Assembly: GCA_002450165.1 (NCBI GenBank)
Contig: DJYQ01000013.1
Coordinates: 1-18,556 of the forward strand
Length of the DNA: 18,556 nucleotides
Reading direction: 5' to 3'
From: Prevotellaceae bacterium UBA6974
GTDB taxonomy: Bacteria; Bacteroidota; Bacteroidia; Bacteroidales; Bacteroidaceae
Positions 1 through 7,130 of the stretch are shown piece by piece. The first letter of the stretch is position 1, and every line of letters begins with the position of its first letter. A model generated the notes under the pieces. That model was given only the letters and a program-made list of their open reading frames with translations, ran no database searches and was not told the origin of the DNA. The position numbers and the translations under genes were made by a program.

Positions 1-216
1 TAGTGCATTTCCCATGCGGTCATCGCACGCCATCGGGCGTTAATCCTCGTTTCCAAGGGCTATTCCCGGGCACAGGGCAGGTTGGATACGCGTTACTCAC
101 CCATTCGCCGGTCGCCATCAGAGTTTGCAAGCAAACACCATGCTGCCCCTCGACTTGCATGTGTTAAGCCTGTAGCTAGCGTTCATCCTGAGCCAGGATC
201 AAACTCTTCACTGTAA
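1..216 (-). rRNA. rrs: 16S ribosomal RNA, 5' end (partial)
   Basis: On the minus strand the universal 5' segment AGAGTTTGATCCTGGCTCAG is seen at about 188-207. It is followed by the Bacteroidales-like GATGAACGCTAGCTACAGGC, then TTAACACATGCAAGTCGAGG, and further on GGGTGAGTAACGCGTATCCA. The gene runs out of the window at position 1, so only about the first 215 bases (V1 and the start of V2) are present. The mature 5' end is placed near 216 by analogy with E. coli and is uncertain by a few bases. The V1 loop (around 118-142) is short. Identity as 16S is certain; the genus cannot be read from this piece. Confidence 0.97.
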
Positions 217-388
217 AATATCTCTTAAGCTGACCTGACCATAAAAAGAATAAACGGTTCTCGTACTTTACTATCTTGTACTACATCTTTTCTATTTGTC
301 TATGGAAATCTATCAAAGATCAATTGCATATAAGCCGTATAACCAATAGACCCACTGTACAAGAGGGCCTCCGGCTCGTTTGCGAGTG

Positions 389-415
389 CAAAGGTATGCC
401 AAAATTATGAAACAA
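389..415 (-). promoter_or_regulatory. Probable rRNA operon promoter (Bacteroidota type)
   Basis: On the minus strand TACCTTTG (389-396) matches the Bacteroidota -7 consensus TAnnTTTG. A TTG (413-415) lies 16 bases upstream, slightly closer than the usual -33 spacing. A run rich in A and T (421-455) lies behind it, as expected for an upstream activating element. Transcription would start near 382, leaving a leader of about 165 bases (217-381) before the 16S 5' end. I see no tRNA or ORF in that leader; it contains a short direct repeat TGACC-TGACC at about 231-240. Confidence 0.6.
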
Positions 416-440
416 CGATATTTACCATGGTCCTTTTTAT

Positions 441-475
441 AAAAAAAAAATGAAAAAAGTGTGATAAAACACTTT
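441..475 (-). terminator. Rho-independent terminator downstream of the M48 gene
   Basis: A 7-bp perfect stem (AAAGTGT 456-462 with ACACTTT 469-475, loop GATAAA) is followed on the minus strand by TTTT, CA and ten further T. It lies about 57 bases after the M48 stop codon and upstream of the rRNA promoter, so it would insulate the rRNA operon from readthrough. Confidence 0.7.
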
Positions 476-531
476 CTGTCCTTATTGTACCTTATATATA
501 ATACGCGCGAATATACAAGCTTGACAGAGCG

Positions 532-1311
532 TCATTGTACTTCCTTCTTCATTTTTTCCCACGTATAGTCAGAAAGGATGTTTTGGTTCTGTATTTTCGA
601 ATGCGCGACCTTTTTCTCTATCATGCCGGCACGTTTCTGGGAATCTGGGTGATCTGAAATGAACTCTAACATACCACTTGATTGCATCCGACGCATAAAA
701 TTGGCCATATCCTTTGGATTATAACCCGCCTTACGCAAATACCTTACGGCTTGGTCATCTGCTTCAGTCTCCTTGTCACGGACTATCGTATTATGCACAA
801 ATTGATAGAGCATATGAGTTAAAAAGTCTGACTTGGAACCATTTGACAACATAATGGAAATTGCAGTTAATGCCAGGTCTATCTGGAATGTACTGCTGAG
901 ATGATGAAGCTGAATGTGTGCAATCTCGTGGCTGAGAACCCCCGCTAATTCGGATTCATTCCTGCAATCACGCAAAAGTCCCCTGTTAACAATCAAATGT
1001 CCACCAACAGTAGCAAAGGCATTCACCTCGTATGAAGATGATACAAAAACATGCACCGAGGCTGTATCAAGGTCATTTTTCTGACATATATTATTTACTA
1101 CGCCATCTACCACATCATACACTTGTCTGTTATGCATCTCGCCCAGTTGCGTCTTGACAACCTTCCAAATCAATTTTGACTCCTGCTGCTCGATGAAATC
1201 GGGCTTTATTGTATATGGTACACAAAGTAGTATAAGGTACATAGAAATTGCTACCGTTGAACATCTCGTCCGTTTTGTATTTTCATACCACAGTGTACAG
1301 GATGTTTCCAA
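532..1311 (-). CDS. M48-family zinc metalloprotease (Ste24/BepA/LoiP-like)
   Basis: The zinc motif HEIAH sits at residues 128-132 (H128, E129, H132). The third ligand is probably E183 in ETEADDQA, which fits the M48 ExxxD helix. The late SDHPDSQKRAGMI segment (219-231) matches the conserved region near the end of M48 catalytic domains. These proteases act in the envelope and typically degrade or check membrane and outer-membrane proteins. The start is doubtful. The longest ORF begins with TTG at 1311 and overlaps the truncated permease by 29 bases. The first ATG is at 1242 (residue 24) and begins a short hydrophobic stretch (MYLILLCVPYTI) that could be a signal or anchor. No lipobox is visible, unlike many periplasmic M48 proteins, so the original N-terminus may have been lost at the junction with the permease fragment. 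It is last in the minus-strand cluster and followed by a terminator. Confidence 0.88.
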   Translation of the reverse strand: METSCTLWYENTKRTRCSTVAISMYLILLCVPYTIKPDFIEQQESKLIWKVVKTQLGEMHNRQVYDVVDGVVNNICQKNDLDTASVHVFVSSSYEVNAFATVGGHLIVNRGLLRDCRNESELAGVLSHEIAHIQLHHLSSTFQIDLALTAISIMLSNGSKSDFLTHMLYQFVHNTIVRDKETEADDQAVRYLRKAGYNPKDMANFMRRMQSSGMLEFISDHPDSQKRAGMIEKKVAHSKIQNQNILSDYTWEKMKKEVQ

Positions 1312-1849
1312 GCTTCACTCTCCGTCCTATAGCAGAACTGTCTTCTTTGAAAAGATCCTTGCAACTATTGCTTCCCATCACACAAACCTTACGCTTCTCT
1401 GCGATGTCCATGATATTAATGAAGCGTCCCTCCAGCATCTCCACAGCTTGCGAAGCGGCATACTCGGGAAAAACGCCCACCATTGAACTACTGCTGATAT
1501 AATGGCTGCCGAAGCTGGCCACCACACCATCCTGATTTACTGTAGGAATAGCATTGGTAATCTGATGAGGAAAGTGATGGCGACTCATATATAAATCGCG
1601 GTTGTCCAGCCTAATCAACCGGCCTTCTTTTATACCTTCCCAAGGCTTGGTTGTCCTACCGCCAAAAACGTGAACGGCATCAAAGGCAAAACTTCCCATG
1701 TTATACTGAAACGAATGGATAACACCATTGCCCGCTCCCTGTAGCACAATTAGCAAGAACAGTCCGCTAACCACAGCAAATCCTGTAGCAATGGTACGCA
1801 TCATGTTGCGCCTCAAGGTACCTTTTATCTCCTGTAAAAGCTCAAGCAT
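1283..1849 (-). pseudogene. Truncated MacB/FtsX-type ABC permease (N-terminal half)
   Basis: The 188 residues match the N-terminal part of a MacB-like permease. A cytoplasmic start (MLELLQEIKGTLRRNMMRT) leads into one membrane helix (about 19-42), then the start of the MacB periplasmic core, with FGGRTTKPWEGIKEGR (about 62-77) and IRLDNRD just after. Full permeases of this family are about 400 residues or longer and end with three more membrane helices around the FtsX domain. Here the protein stops right after LGNILYTVV, where the family continues into the rest of the periplasmic domain. Downstream sequence in that frame shows no permease residues, so this is not a simple nonsense mutation: the 3' half is gone and the M48 reading frame occupies the space. 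It starts 44 bases after the ATPase remnant, its former partner. Almost certainly non-functional as a transporter. Confidence 0.82.
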
Positions 1850-1892
1850 ACCCTTAACCTAATAACTTTTCACTCCTACTTCATTACTCCAT

Positions 1893-2592
1893 TCACGCCA
1901 AAAGGAGATTTTTAGAGCCGTCGTTCAACTCTACATTCTCTATCTGACCGTCCTTTATGTGTACAATCTTTTCTGCCTGATAGGCAACACCACTCTCGTG
2001 TGTAACCACGATGATGGTCAATTCCCTGCTCGTGCAGTTTCTTCAGCAGCTGCATCACCTCCAGAGAAGTCTTACTGTCCAATGCGCCCGTCGGCTCGTC
2101 GGCTAGGATAATGCGGGGCTGCGTGATGAGTGCACGCGCTATGGCAACACGCTGTTTCTGCCCGCCCGACAATTCGTTGGGCATATGGTGAGCCCATTCC
2201 GTTAGACCCACCTTTTCCAGATACTCCATTGCCAGCTGATTGCGTTTCCTTCTGCTTACCCCTTGGTAGAAGAGTGGCAATGCAACATTCTCCATTGCAT
2301 CCTTAAAGGATATCAGGTTAAAACTCTGGAAGATAAAACCTATCATGCGATTGCGATAGTCAGCTGCGCGTGTCTCAGACAGGTTGCGGATGAGAGTGCC
2401 GTCCAAGCGGTACTCACCCTCGTCATAATCGTCCAGGATGCCCAGTATGTTCAGCAGGGTCGATTTGCCGGAACCCGATGCGCCCATGATAGCAACAAAC
2501 TCACACTTTCCTATGTGCAAGTCAATACCCTTCAGCACATGAAGCGGCTGGGCGCCCTAATACGTTTTATGAATGTTAGTTAAATGAATCAT
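1893..2592 (-). pseudogene. Broken LolD/MacB-type ABC transporter ATPase (nonsense and frameshift)
   Basis: The ATPase core is well preserved: Walker A GASGSGKST, Q-loop FIFQSFNLI, signature ELSGGQKQRVAIARAL, Walker B IILADEPTGALD. Two lesions break it. The expected ATG at 2592 gives MIHLTNIHKTY and then an in-frame TAG at 2557-2559 (codon 12), followed by GAQPLHVLKGIDL in the same frame; a CAG-to-TAG change would explain it. A single-base frameshift near 2020-2025 follows KKLHEQG. In the shifted frame the normal ending LTIIVVTHESGVAYQAEKIV appears (with the H-loop histidine) and runs to a TGA at 1893-1895. A GTG at 2538 could restart translation but would lack the first β-strand, and the frameshift removes the H-loop. 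It lies 18 bases after the lipoprotein gene and just before the truncated permease. Confidence 0.88.
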
Positions 2593-2610
2593 TTTTCCTA
2601 GTTAGAGAAA

Positions 2611-3363
2611 TCATCTTTTCAATTTAGAGAAGTCAACTTTGCTGGCACCGTTCTCTTCGCAAACGAAGTTCTTGCATTCTCCGCTCAAGACGGCTTTGCC
2701 TGCACCATTGAGTTCAACCTCAAGCTCCTGGCAGAACACATTGGCATTTATGTCGCCAGCACCATTTACGTCAATCTCTATATCACCTTGTGCCAGAACC
2801 TTGGCAAACGAGCAGTCTGCTACGCCATTCAGTTCCACGTTCAGCGATGCTACAGAAAGCGTGTCTATGTTAACTTTACCTGCACCATTTATCTCTATTT
2901 CAAGTGGCTCTGTCTGCTCCATAGTACCAACCACTTCCAGCTTACCTGCTCCAGTAAGCTCCAGTTCCTGCAAGTTGGGAACAGCGATGTAGAATGTCAC
3001 AGGAGGCGTATTCTTATCCACATTGCCCTTAAAACCCTTACATTCTATCCTCAGCTCGTCTCTCCTTACATCAAAAGTATAAGCCTCAATACATTTTTTA
3101 TTTGCACGAACGCGTACAGAGCTTACACTGTCTTGCGAGAGAACAATGCACACCTTTCCCTTTGTTTTTATACTGGTGAAAGCAGGAAAACTGAGTTCTT
3201 GCTCCATAACGCTGCCCCATTTGGCAGAATCCTCATGCTCAAAATCCATAGCTTCTTTAGCTACCTTCTCTGCAAACTTTGTCGCTATTTCAGTACAACT
3301 GGAAAGAATGATACTAAGAGCTACCAACAGCACAATAGGCGATAGAATAAAACGTGCTTTCAT
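2611..3363 (-). CDS. GIN-domain (DUF2807) lipoprotein
   Basis: The N-terminus is a lipoprotein signal: a basic start, a hydrophobic stretch and the lipobox LSSC, with C23 as the expected lipidated residue. After a short linker, residues about 57-245 form the putative auto-transporter adhesin head GIN domain (DUF2807). This is visible as short β-repeats built on NGAG/TGAG at about 137, 159, 179 (NGVA), 200, 219 and 238 (NGAS), spaced about 20 residues. The 250-residue length is typical. The biochemical role of the family is unknown; it is envelope-located and in Bacteroidota often sits beside GntR regulators and ABC transporters, as here. It follows the GntR gene by 49 bases and precedes the broken ATPase by 18, so it is probably co-transcribed with them. 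Confidence 0.9.
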   Translation of the reverse strand: MKARFILSPIVLLVALSIILSSCTEIATKFAEKVAKEAMDFEHEDSAKWGSVMEQELSFPAFTSIKTKGKVCIVLSQDSVSSVRVRANKKCIEAYTFDVRRDELRIECKGFKGNVDKNTPPVTFYIAVPNLQELELTGAGKLEVVGTMEQTEPLEIEINGAGKVNIDTLSVASLNVELNGVADCSFAKVLAQGDIEIDVNGAGDINANVFCQELEVELNGAGKAVLSGECKNFVCEENGASKVDFSKLKR

Positions 3364-3378
3364 AATCTTAATGGTTTT

Positions 3379-3394
3379 ATTTAACTTGTTAAAT
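3379..3394. promoter_or_regulatory. 16-bp perfect dyad between GntR and lipoprotein genes
   Basis: ATTTAACTTGTTAAAT consists of two 7-base arms around a 2-base centre, 15 bases upstream of the lipoprotein start codon and 18 bases downstream of the GntR stop. GntR/YtrA dimers bind dyads of about this size, so this is a candidate operator, by inference only. Confidence 0.4.
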
Positions 3395-3412
3395 TAATTA
3401 TCTGTATTTGGG

Positions 3413-3811
3413 TTAGTATATCAAACCATTTGGAGTTAGTATAGTAGCCAGGAATGCACAAGCATATTTTCCACATGCTATTACCTGATCCATAGTAATA
3501 TCTAATGCCTTCATGGTGCGGAAGAATTCAGGTACCTGCTCCTCAAAGAACTCCTTCTTACGGAGTGCCAGAACAGCGTCACGAGCACCCTCGTTGACAA
3601 AGTTTCCCAAGCCACGACGTGTTGCTACAACATCCTGGTTCTGCAACCACTCGAAAGAGCGGGCCACGGTATTAACGTTCACCTCTACCTCAGCCGCAAA
3701 CTCACGTACTGATGGCAGTTTTTCATTCTCACGGTATTTCCCTGCAAGAATACTATCACAGATGCTTTCCGCTATCTGTAGATATATAGGTTTCTGATTT
3801 TTAAAGTCCAT
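3413..3811 (-). CDS. GntR-family (YtrA subfamily) transcriptional regulator
   Basis: Residues about 8-75 form the winged helix-turn-helix of the GntR family: PIYLQIAESICDSILAGKY, then KLPSVREFAAEVEVNVNTVARSFEWLQ, then the wing VVATRRGLGNFV. The rest is a short helical tail of about 55 residues without a large effector domain. That length (132 aa in total) marks the YtrA subfamily, whose members usually repress adjacent ABC transporter genes in response to envelope or antimicrobial stress. It lies between an intact ABC transporter pair (upstream) and the GIN lipoprotein with the broken exporter (downstream), which fits local regulation. The last residues (ACAFLATILTPNGLIY) look less family-like than the rest. 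No clear -7 promoter element is visible in the repeat-filled gap upstream. Confidence 0.9.
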   Translation of the reverse strand: MDFKNQKPIYLQIAESICDSILAGKYRENEKLPSVREFAAEVEVNVNTVARSFEWLQNQDVVATRRGLGNFVNEGARDAVLALRKKEFFEEQVPEFFRTMKALDITMDQVIACGKYACAFLATILTPNGLIY

Positions 3812-3819
3812 AATAGAAA

Positions 3820-3910
3820 GTTTACTGTTTACTGTTTACCGTTAATTGGTTATTGGTTATTGACTTTAGGAAACGATAACGAAAACGCTAACCGTTAACC
3901 GCTAACCAAT
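3820..3910. repeat. Degenerate heptanucleotide repeat array, copy A
   Basis: The gap between the ABC permease and GntR genes can be read as 13 consecutive 7-base units. On the plus strand it runs GTTTACT, GTTTACT, GTTTACC, GTTAATT, GGTTATT, GGTTATT, then diverged units, and ends AACCGTT, AACCGCT, AACCAAT. The period of seven is kept although the unit drifts. A related array lies at 5614-5684. It fills most of the 109-base intergenic space. Confidence 0.7.
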
Positions 3911-3920
3911 TTACAAATAA

Positions 3921-4787
3921 CTAAGGATTCCTGCGTGTTGTAATCTGTGCTCGGCAGTACAGACGGTAAGTCAGCCACCAGATAAGGCAGAAGATTGCTA
4001 TTGCAAAAGTAGCAAGTAACCAAGCACCCACCCATGAAGGTATATCAGCAATCATTTGAATGTCAAAATTAATCTTAACAAGAAACAGGCCTAACATTCC
4101 ACCGAAGAGGAGCGAAACAAACCATAACACAATATGGAAGAGTAGTACGTAGCCAAAAGTATGACGATACTTAAAGGCACTACCCAAAGAGAACGTGCTT
4201 AATTGGCCAAGAAATCCAAAGGTAGAGAAACATACCAATGCAATATTGTTGCTATACTTAAGGTCACGGAAAGCGAAAGAGAACACATCCCACGTTGCCA
4301 ACGTGATGGACTGAGGATTTGTAACCCCAAACAATGCCCAACCTAAGATGGCATGTACCAAGTCTGCCACTATAATACTTCCCATGAACACCAATAAGGT
4401 ACCAAAAAAAGAACAGCCAGCGTGCCATAGGAAACGTTCCGAATTAGTGGCAGGAAGGGTCAGTTCGCTAATACGTCCCTGCTTGGTAACAAGGTTATGG
4501 AACATGTAGCATAACATCTGTATCATAGCAGCAGCTAAAAGAATGCGGTAATAAACAACCCTCCCCGTTACATTATAGAAACCAGCAACTATTGATTCAC
4601 TATACTCAGCAAAATTTACTTTGTCGCTGACAATCCAGTATCCATACAATAGTGAGACATAGTTTATTATAATAGGTACAAGCACACAGCCTGCTATCAC
4701 TATAAGTTGGCGAATATAGAACTTACGATTGATGGTAAGGTCCCAGCGAGCCACATTCAGGAATCTGTTAAAATCAAATGCTTTCAT
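3921..4787 (-). CDS. ABC transporter membrane protein (ABC-2-like, unassigned)
   Basis: A 288-residue polytopic membrane protein with about six hydrophobic segments, at roughly residues 25-47, 82-98, 128-150, 186-206, 213-238 and 252-275. A short cytoplasmic N-terminus (MKAFDFNRFLNVARWDLTINRKFYIRQ) of the kind seen in Bacteroidota ABC-2-like permeases precedes the first. Its start codon lies 3 bases after the ATPase stop, so the two are co-translated and almost surely form one transporter. The substrate cannot be read from sequence; similar GntR-linked pairs are implicated in antimicrobial or envelope-stress export. No lesion is visible. Confidence 0.8.
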   Translation of the reverse strand: MKAFDFNRFLNVARWDLTINRKFYIRQLIVIAGCVLVPIIINYVSLLYGYWIVSDKVNFAEYSESIVAGFYNVTGRVVYYRILLAAAMIQMLCYMFHNLVTKQGRISELTLPATNSERFLWHAGCSFFGTLLVFMGSIIVADLVHAILGWALFGVTNPQSITLATWDVFSFAFRDLKYSNNIALVCFSTFGFLGQLSTFSLGSAFKYRHTFGYVLLFHIVLWFVSLLFGGMLGLFLVKINFDIQMIADIPSWVGAWLLATFAIAIFCLIWWLTYRLYCRAQITTRRNP

Positions 4788-4790
4788 ATC

Positions 4791-5498
4791 TTAATCCTCC
4801 ACTTTCTTGTTAGTTAATGTTTCAATGAAAAGTTTCTCCAGGTCAATGGGTTCATCCCCTTCTACTAAGGGAGCATCCAGTAATACCTTGTTAGGCTCAA
4901 TAATGCAAACATGATCCAGCATACGCTCCACATCATGCACCTGATGGGTAGAGATAATAATAGTCTTGCCTTCTGACATACCCTCAATCACTACCTTGCG
5001 AAACTGACTCTTTGAAAGGATATCCAATCCGTTGGTAGGTTCGTCCATCAACAGGTAATCGGTATTCGTTGCCAAAGCCAGACACATATATACTTTTTTC
5101 TTTTGTCCCATAGAGAGCGCACCCAGATTAATATCTTTAGACATATCAAAACCAGACAGACAATGATCCAGCAATTCATCCGAGAACTTTGGATAGAATG
5201 GCTTCAGGCTCTTTACATACTGCTTGAAGCTGATGTGTGGAAGGTCGTATTCCTCAGGAACAATGAACATCTCCTGCAACATTTCAGGCAGACGCTGAGA
5301 CGCAAGTACGCCGTCTACTCTAACCTCGCCCTGCTTGGGACGCAACAAACCCATCATCAGGTAAAGCAACGTGCTCTTTCCTGTACCGTTCTTACCAAGC
5401 AGGCCATATACTCCGCCCTTTTTGAATTGCAAACTGAAATTCTCTAAAACATTGTGGTACTTATTGTACCCGAATGTAACATTTTCAATACTTATCAT
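4791..5498 (-). CDS. ABC transporter ATP-binding protein (YtrB/CcmA-like)
   Basis: A 235-residue ATPase with Walker A GKNGTGKST (35-43), signature LSMGQ (128-132), Walker B YLLMDEPTNGLD (148-159) and H-loop ISTHQ (H185). The Q-loop glutamine is replaced by glutamate in VPEEYDLP (around 80-87), a variation I associate with Bacteroidota members of this group. The ORF is open upstream to 5576, but the start at 5498 (MISIENVTFGYNK) begins exactly where the ABC fold begins, and a good promoter lies 26 bases upstream of it, so the longer form is rejected. It is the first gene of a two-gene ABC unit with the membrane protein 3 bases downstream. Confidence 0.92.
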   Translation of the reverse strand: MISIENVTFGYNKYHNVLENFSLQFKKGGVYGLLGKNGTGKSTLLYLMMGLLRPKQGEVRVDGVLASQRLPEMLQEMFIVPEEYDLPHISFKQYVKSLKPFYPKFSDELLDHCLSGFDMSKDINLGALSMGQKKKVYMCLALATNTDYLLMDEPTNGLDILSKSQFRKVVIEGMSEGKTIIISTHQVHDVERMLDHVCIIEPNKVLLDAPLVEGDEPIDLEKLFIETLTNKKVED

Positions 5499-5523
5499 AG
5501 TGTAATAGCTAAATAGTACACTG

Positions 5524-5555
5524 CAAAAGTATGACAAATAAAAATACCCACCAAA
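5524..5555 (-). promoter_or_regulatory. Promoter of the ABC transporter pair
   Basis: On the minus strand, -33 TTTG (5552-5555) and -7 TACTTTTG (5524-5531) are separated by 20 bases, a good match to the Bacteroidota sigma consensus TTTG-N19-23-TAnnTTTG. Transcription would start near 5517, giving a leader of about 20 bases. This promoter also decides the 5498 start. Confidence 0.75.
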
Positions 5556-5613
5556 ACTTTGCAGGTATTTTAACATAATTTTAATACTTTCTAGGATAGT
5601 TGACGAGTTGTTG

Positions 5614-5684
5614 GCTTACCGTTTACTGTTTACCGTGTTACTGTTTACTGTTTATTGTTTATAGTTTATAGTTGACAGTTATCC
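5614..5684. repeat. Degenerate heptanucleotide repeat array, copy B
   Basis: On the plus strand the units read GCTTACC, GTTTACT, GTTTACC, GTGTTACT (8 bases), GTTTACT, GTTTATT, GTTTATA, GTTTATA, GTTGACA, GTTATCC. It lies between the nhaC stop and the promoter of the ABC pair. The unit is the same as in the first half of the array at 3820-3910, so the two arrays bracket the ABC pair. Confidence 0.75.
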
Positions 5685-5702
5685 GCTGCGGTAGCAAATT
5701 CT

Positions 5703-7130
5703 TCATTCTTTCACTCTTTTCTTAAGGAATATAGATGCAATAACTGTCATGATGGGACTCAGGTAGCAGAAGAAGCAGAAGGGAGCATATACTATAGTAG
5801 AGACACCCAGCACAGAACTTTGTGTCATACCGCACGTGTTCCAGGGAATCAGCACAGAGGTAACAGTCGCACTATCCTCACAAGTTCTACTAAGCAGACG
5901 AGGCTCCAACCCATAGCGCTTATATGTAGGGCCGAACATAGTAGCAGAAAGAATGATTGACAGGTACTGGTCAGCAGCCACCACATTCAGGAACACACCT
6001 GTAAAAGCAGTTGTTGTCACTAGCGAGACAACACCTCGTACCAGACGTATCAATGCTTTCATAATGGTCTCCAACATTCCCGTTGCTGTCATTGCGGCTC
6101 CAAAGAGCATTGCACAGATAATCAGCCAGATAGTTCCCAGCATTCCTGCCATACCGCGTGTAGCCACTAAGTCGTTCAGTTCAGGCACCCCTGTATTCAG
6201 GTTTGTGGAACCATACACCACAATCAGTGCACCACGCAGTCGTTGGGAGAATCCTTCCAAATCTGTTCCGGCAATCTCGTCCAACAAGGCGCCCTGTGTT
6301 ACAGCAGCCGTCACTGTTCCCATCAATGTAGCTAAGAAAAGGACTACCATCGAAGGCAGACGCATGGCTATTAGTACGCCTGTAAGAACAGGAACCGTCA
6401 GCAGCCAAGGTGAAATAAAGAAAGTGTCCTGCAGGGCATTTGCAACCTTCAGCGCATGATCTGCCTGTGTAGGAGCAAACCCCAAGCCCTTAATAGCGAA
6501 TACGGTTAGTGTGATAAGAAAAGTGGGAACAGTGGTGTAGAGCATGTAACGGATATGCGTAAAGAGTGGAGTACCGGCTGTACTGCTGGCCAGTACTGTG
6601 GTATCTGAGAGGGGTGATATCTTATCGCCAAAGTATGCGCCTGAGATGATGGCGCCTGCGGTCCAAGCCTCATCGTATCCAATGGCCTGTCCTATTCCCA
6701 TCAAGGCGATACCAATGGTGGCAATGGTGGTCCATGAAGAGCCCGTTATCACACTAACCAGCGCACAGATAAGGCAAGCAGATACCAGGAACCACTGGGG
6801 CGACATTATCTGCATACCATAATATATCAAGGTAGGGACTATCCCGCCCACCATCCAGGAACCTCCAAGGGCACCTATCAGCAACAGGATGATGACAGCT
6901 CCGCTGATGCTCCCCATTTTATCAGAGAGTGCTTTCTCGAAGTCGGCCCATGTGACATCCTTGCGCAGCAGTCCTATGCTCAGACACACAGATGTGGCTA
7001 CGATGAGCGAAATCTGTGAGGCGCCAGAAAGCGTCTCGTCACCGAATATAGAGACTACAATAGAAATGAGTGCCACCAGAATAACCAGTGGCACTAATGA
7101 TACCCATAAAGAAGGTGTTTCCTTGTTCAT
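5703..7130 (-). CDS. nhaC: Na+/H+ antiporter, NhaC family
   Basis: A 475-residue polytopic protein with about 12 membrane segments and the hallmark NhaC stretches. These include GSSWTTIATIGIALMGIG, then GAYFGDKISPLSDTTVLASS in the first half, and CEDSATVTSVLIPWNTCGM near the end, where the second inverted repeat of the fold supplies conserved polar residues. It would exchange cytoplasmic sodium for protons across the inner membrane, although some family members exchange organic acids (for example malate-lactate) instead, so the substrate is not certain. Its ATG overlaps the stop codon of the POT transporter gene by one base (TGATG), showing translational coupling. A proton-coupled peptide importer paired with a cation/proton antiporter makes sense for pH and sodium balance, by inference. 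Confidence 0.9.
   Translation of the reverse strand: MNKETPSLWVSLVPLVILVALISIVVSIFGDETLSGASQISLIVATSVCLSIGLLRKDVTWADFEKALSDKMGSISGAVIILLLIGALGGSWMVGGIVPTLIYYGMQIMSPQWFLVSACLICALVSVITGSSWTTIATIGIALMGIGQAIGYDEAWTAGAIISGAYFGDKISPLSDTTVLASSTAGTPLFTHIRYMLYTTVPTFLITLTVFAIKGLGFAPTQADHALKVANALQDTFFISPWLLTVPVLTGVLIAMRLPSMVVLFLATLMGTVTAAVTQGALLDEIAGTDLEGFSQRLRGALIVVYGSTNLNTGVPELNDLVATRGMAGMLGTIWLIICAMLFGAAMTATGMLETIMKALIRLVRGVVSLVTTTAFTGVFLNVVAADQYLSIILSATMFGPTYKRYGLEPRLLSRTCEDSATVTSVLIPWNTCGMTQSSVLGVSTIVYAPFCFFCYLSPIMTVIASIFLKKRVKE

Noticed and set aside
1242..1311. Permease and M48 as a genuine fusion protein
   Set aside because: They are in different reading frames and the permease frame ends at a TGA, so no fusion is made without frameshifting.
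5499..5576. Longer N-terminus of the ABC ATPase from 5576
   Set aside because: The extra 26 residues (MLKYLQSFGGYFYLSYF...) are not part of the ATPase fold and would span the promoter and the predicted transcription start.
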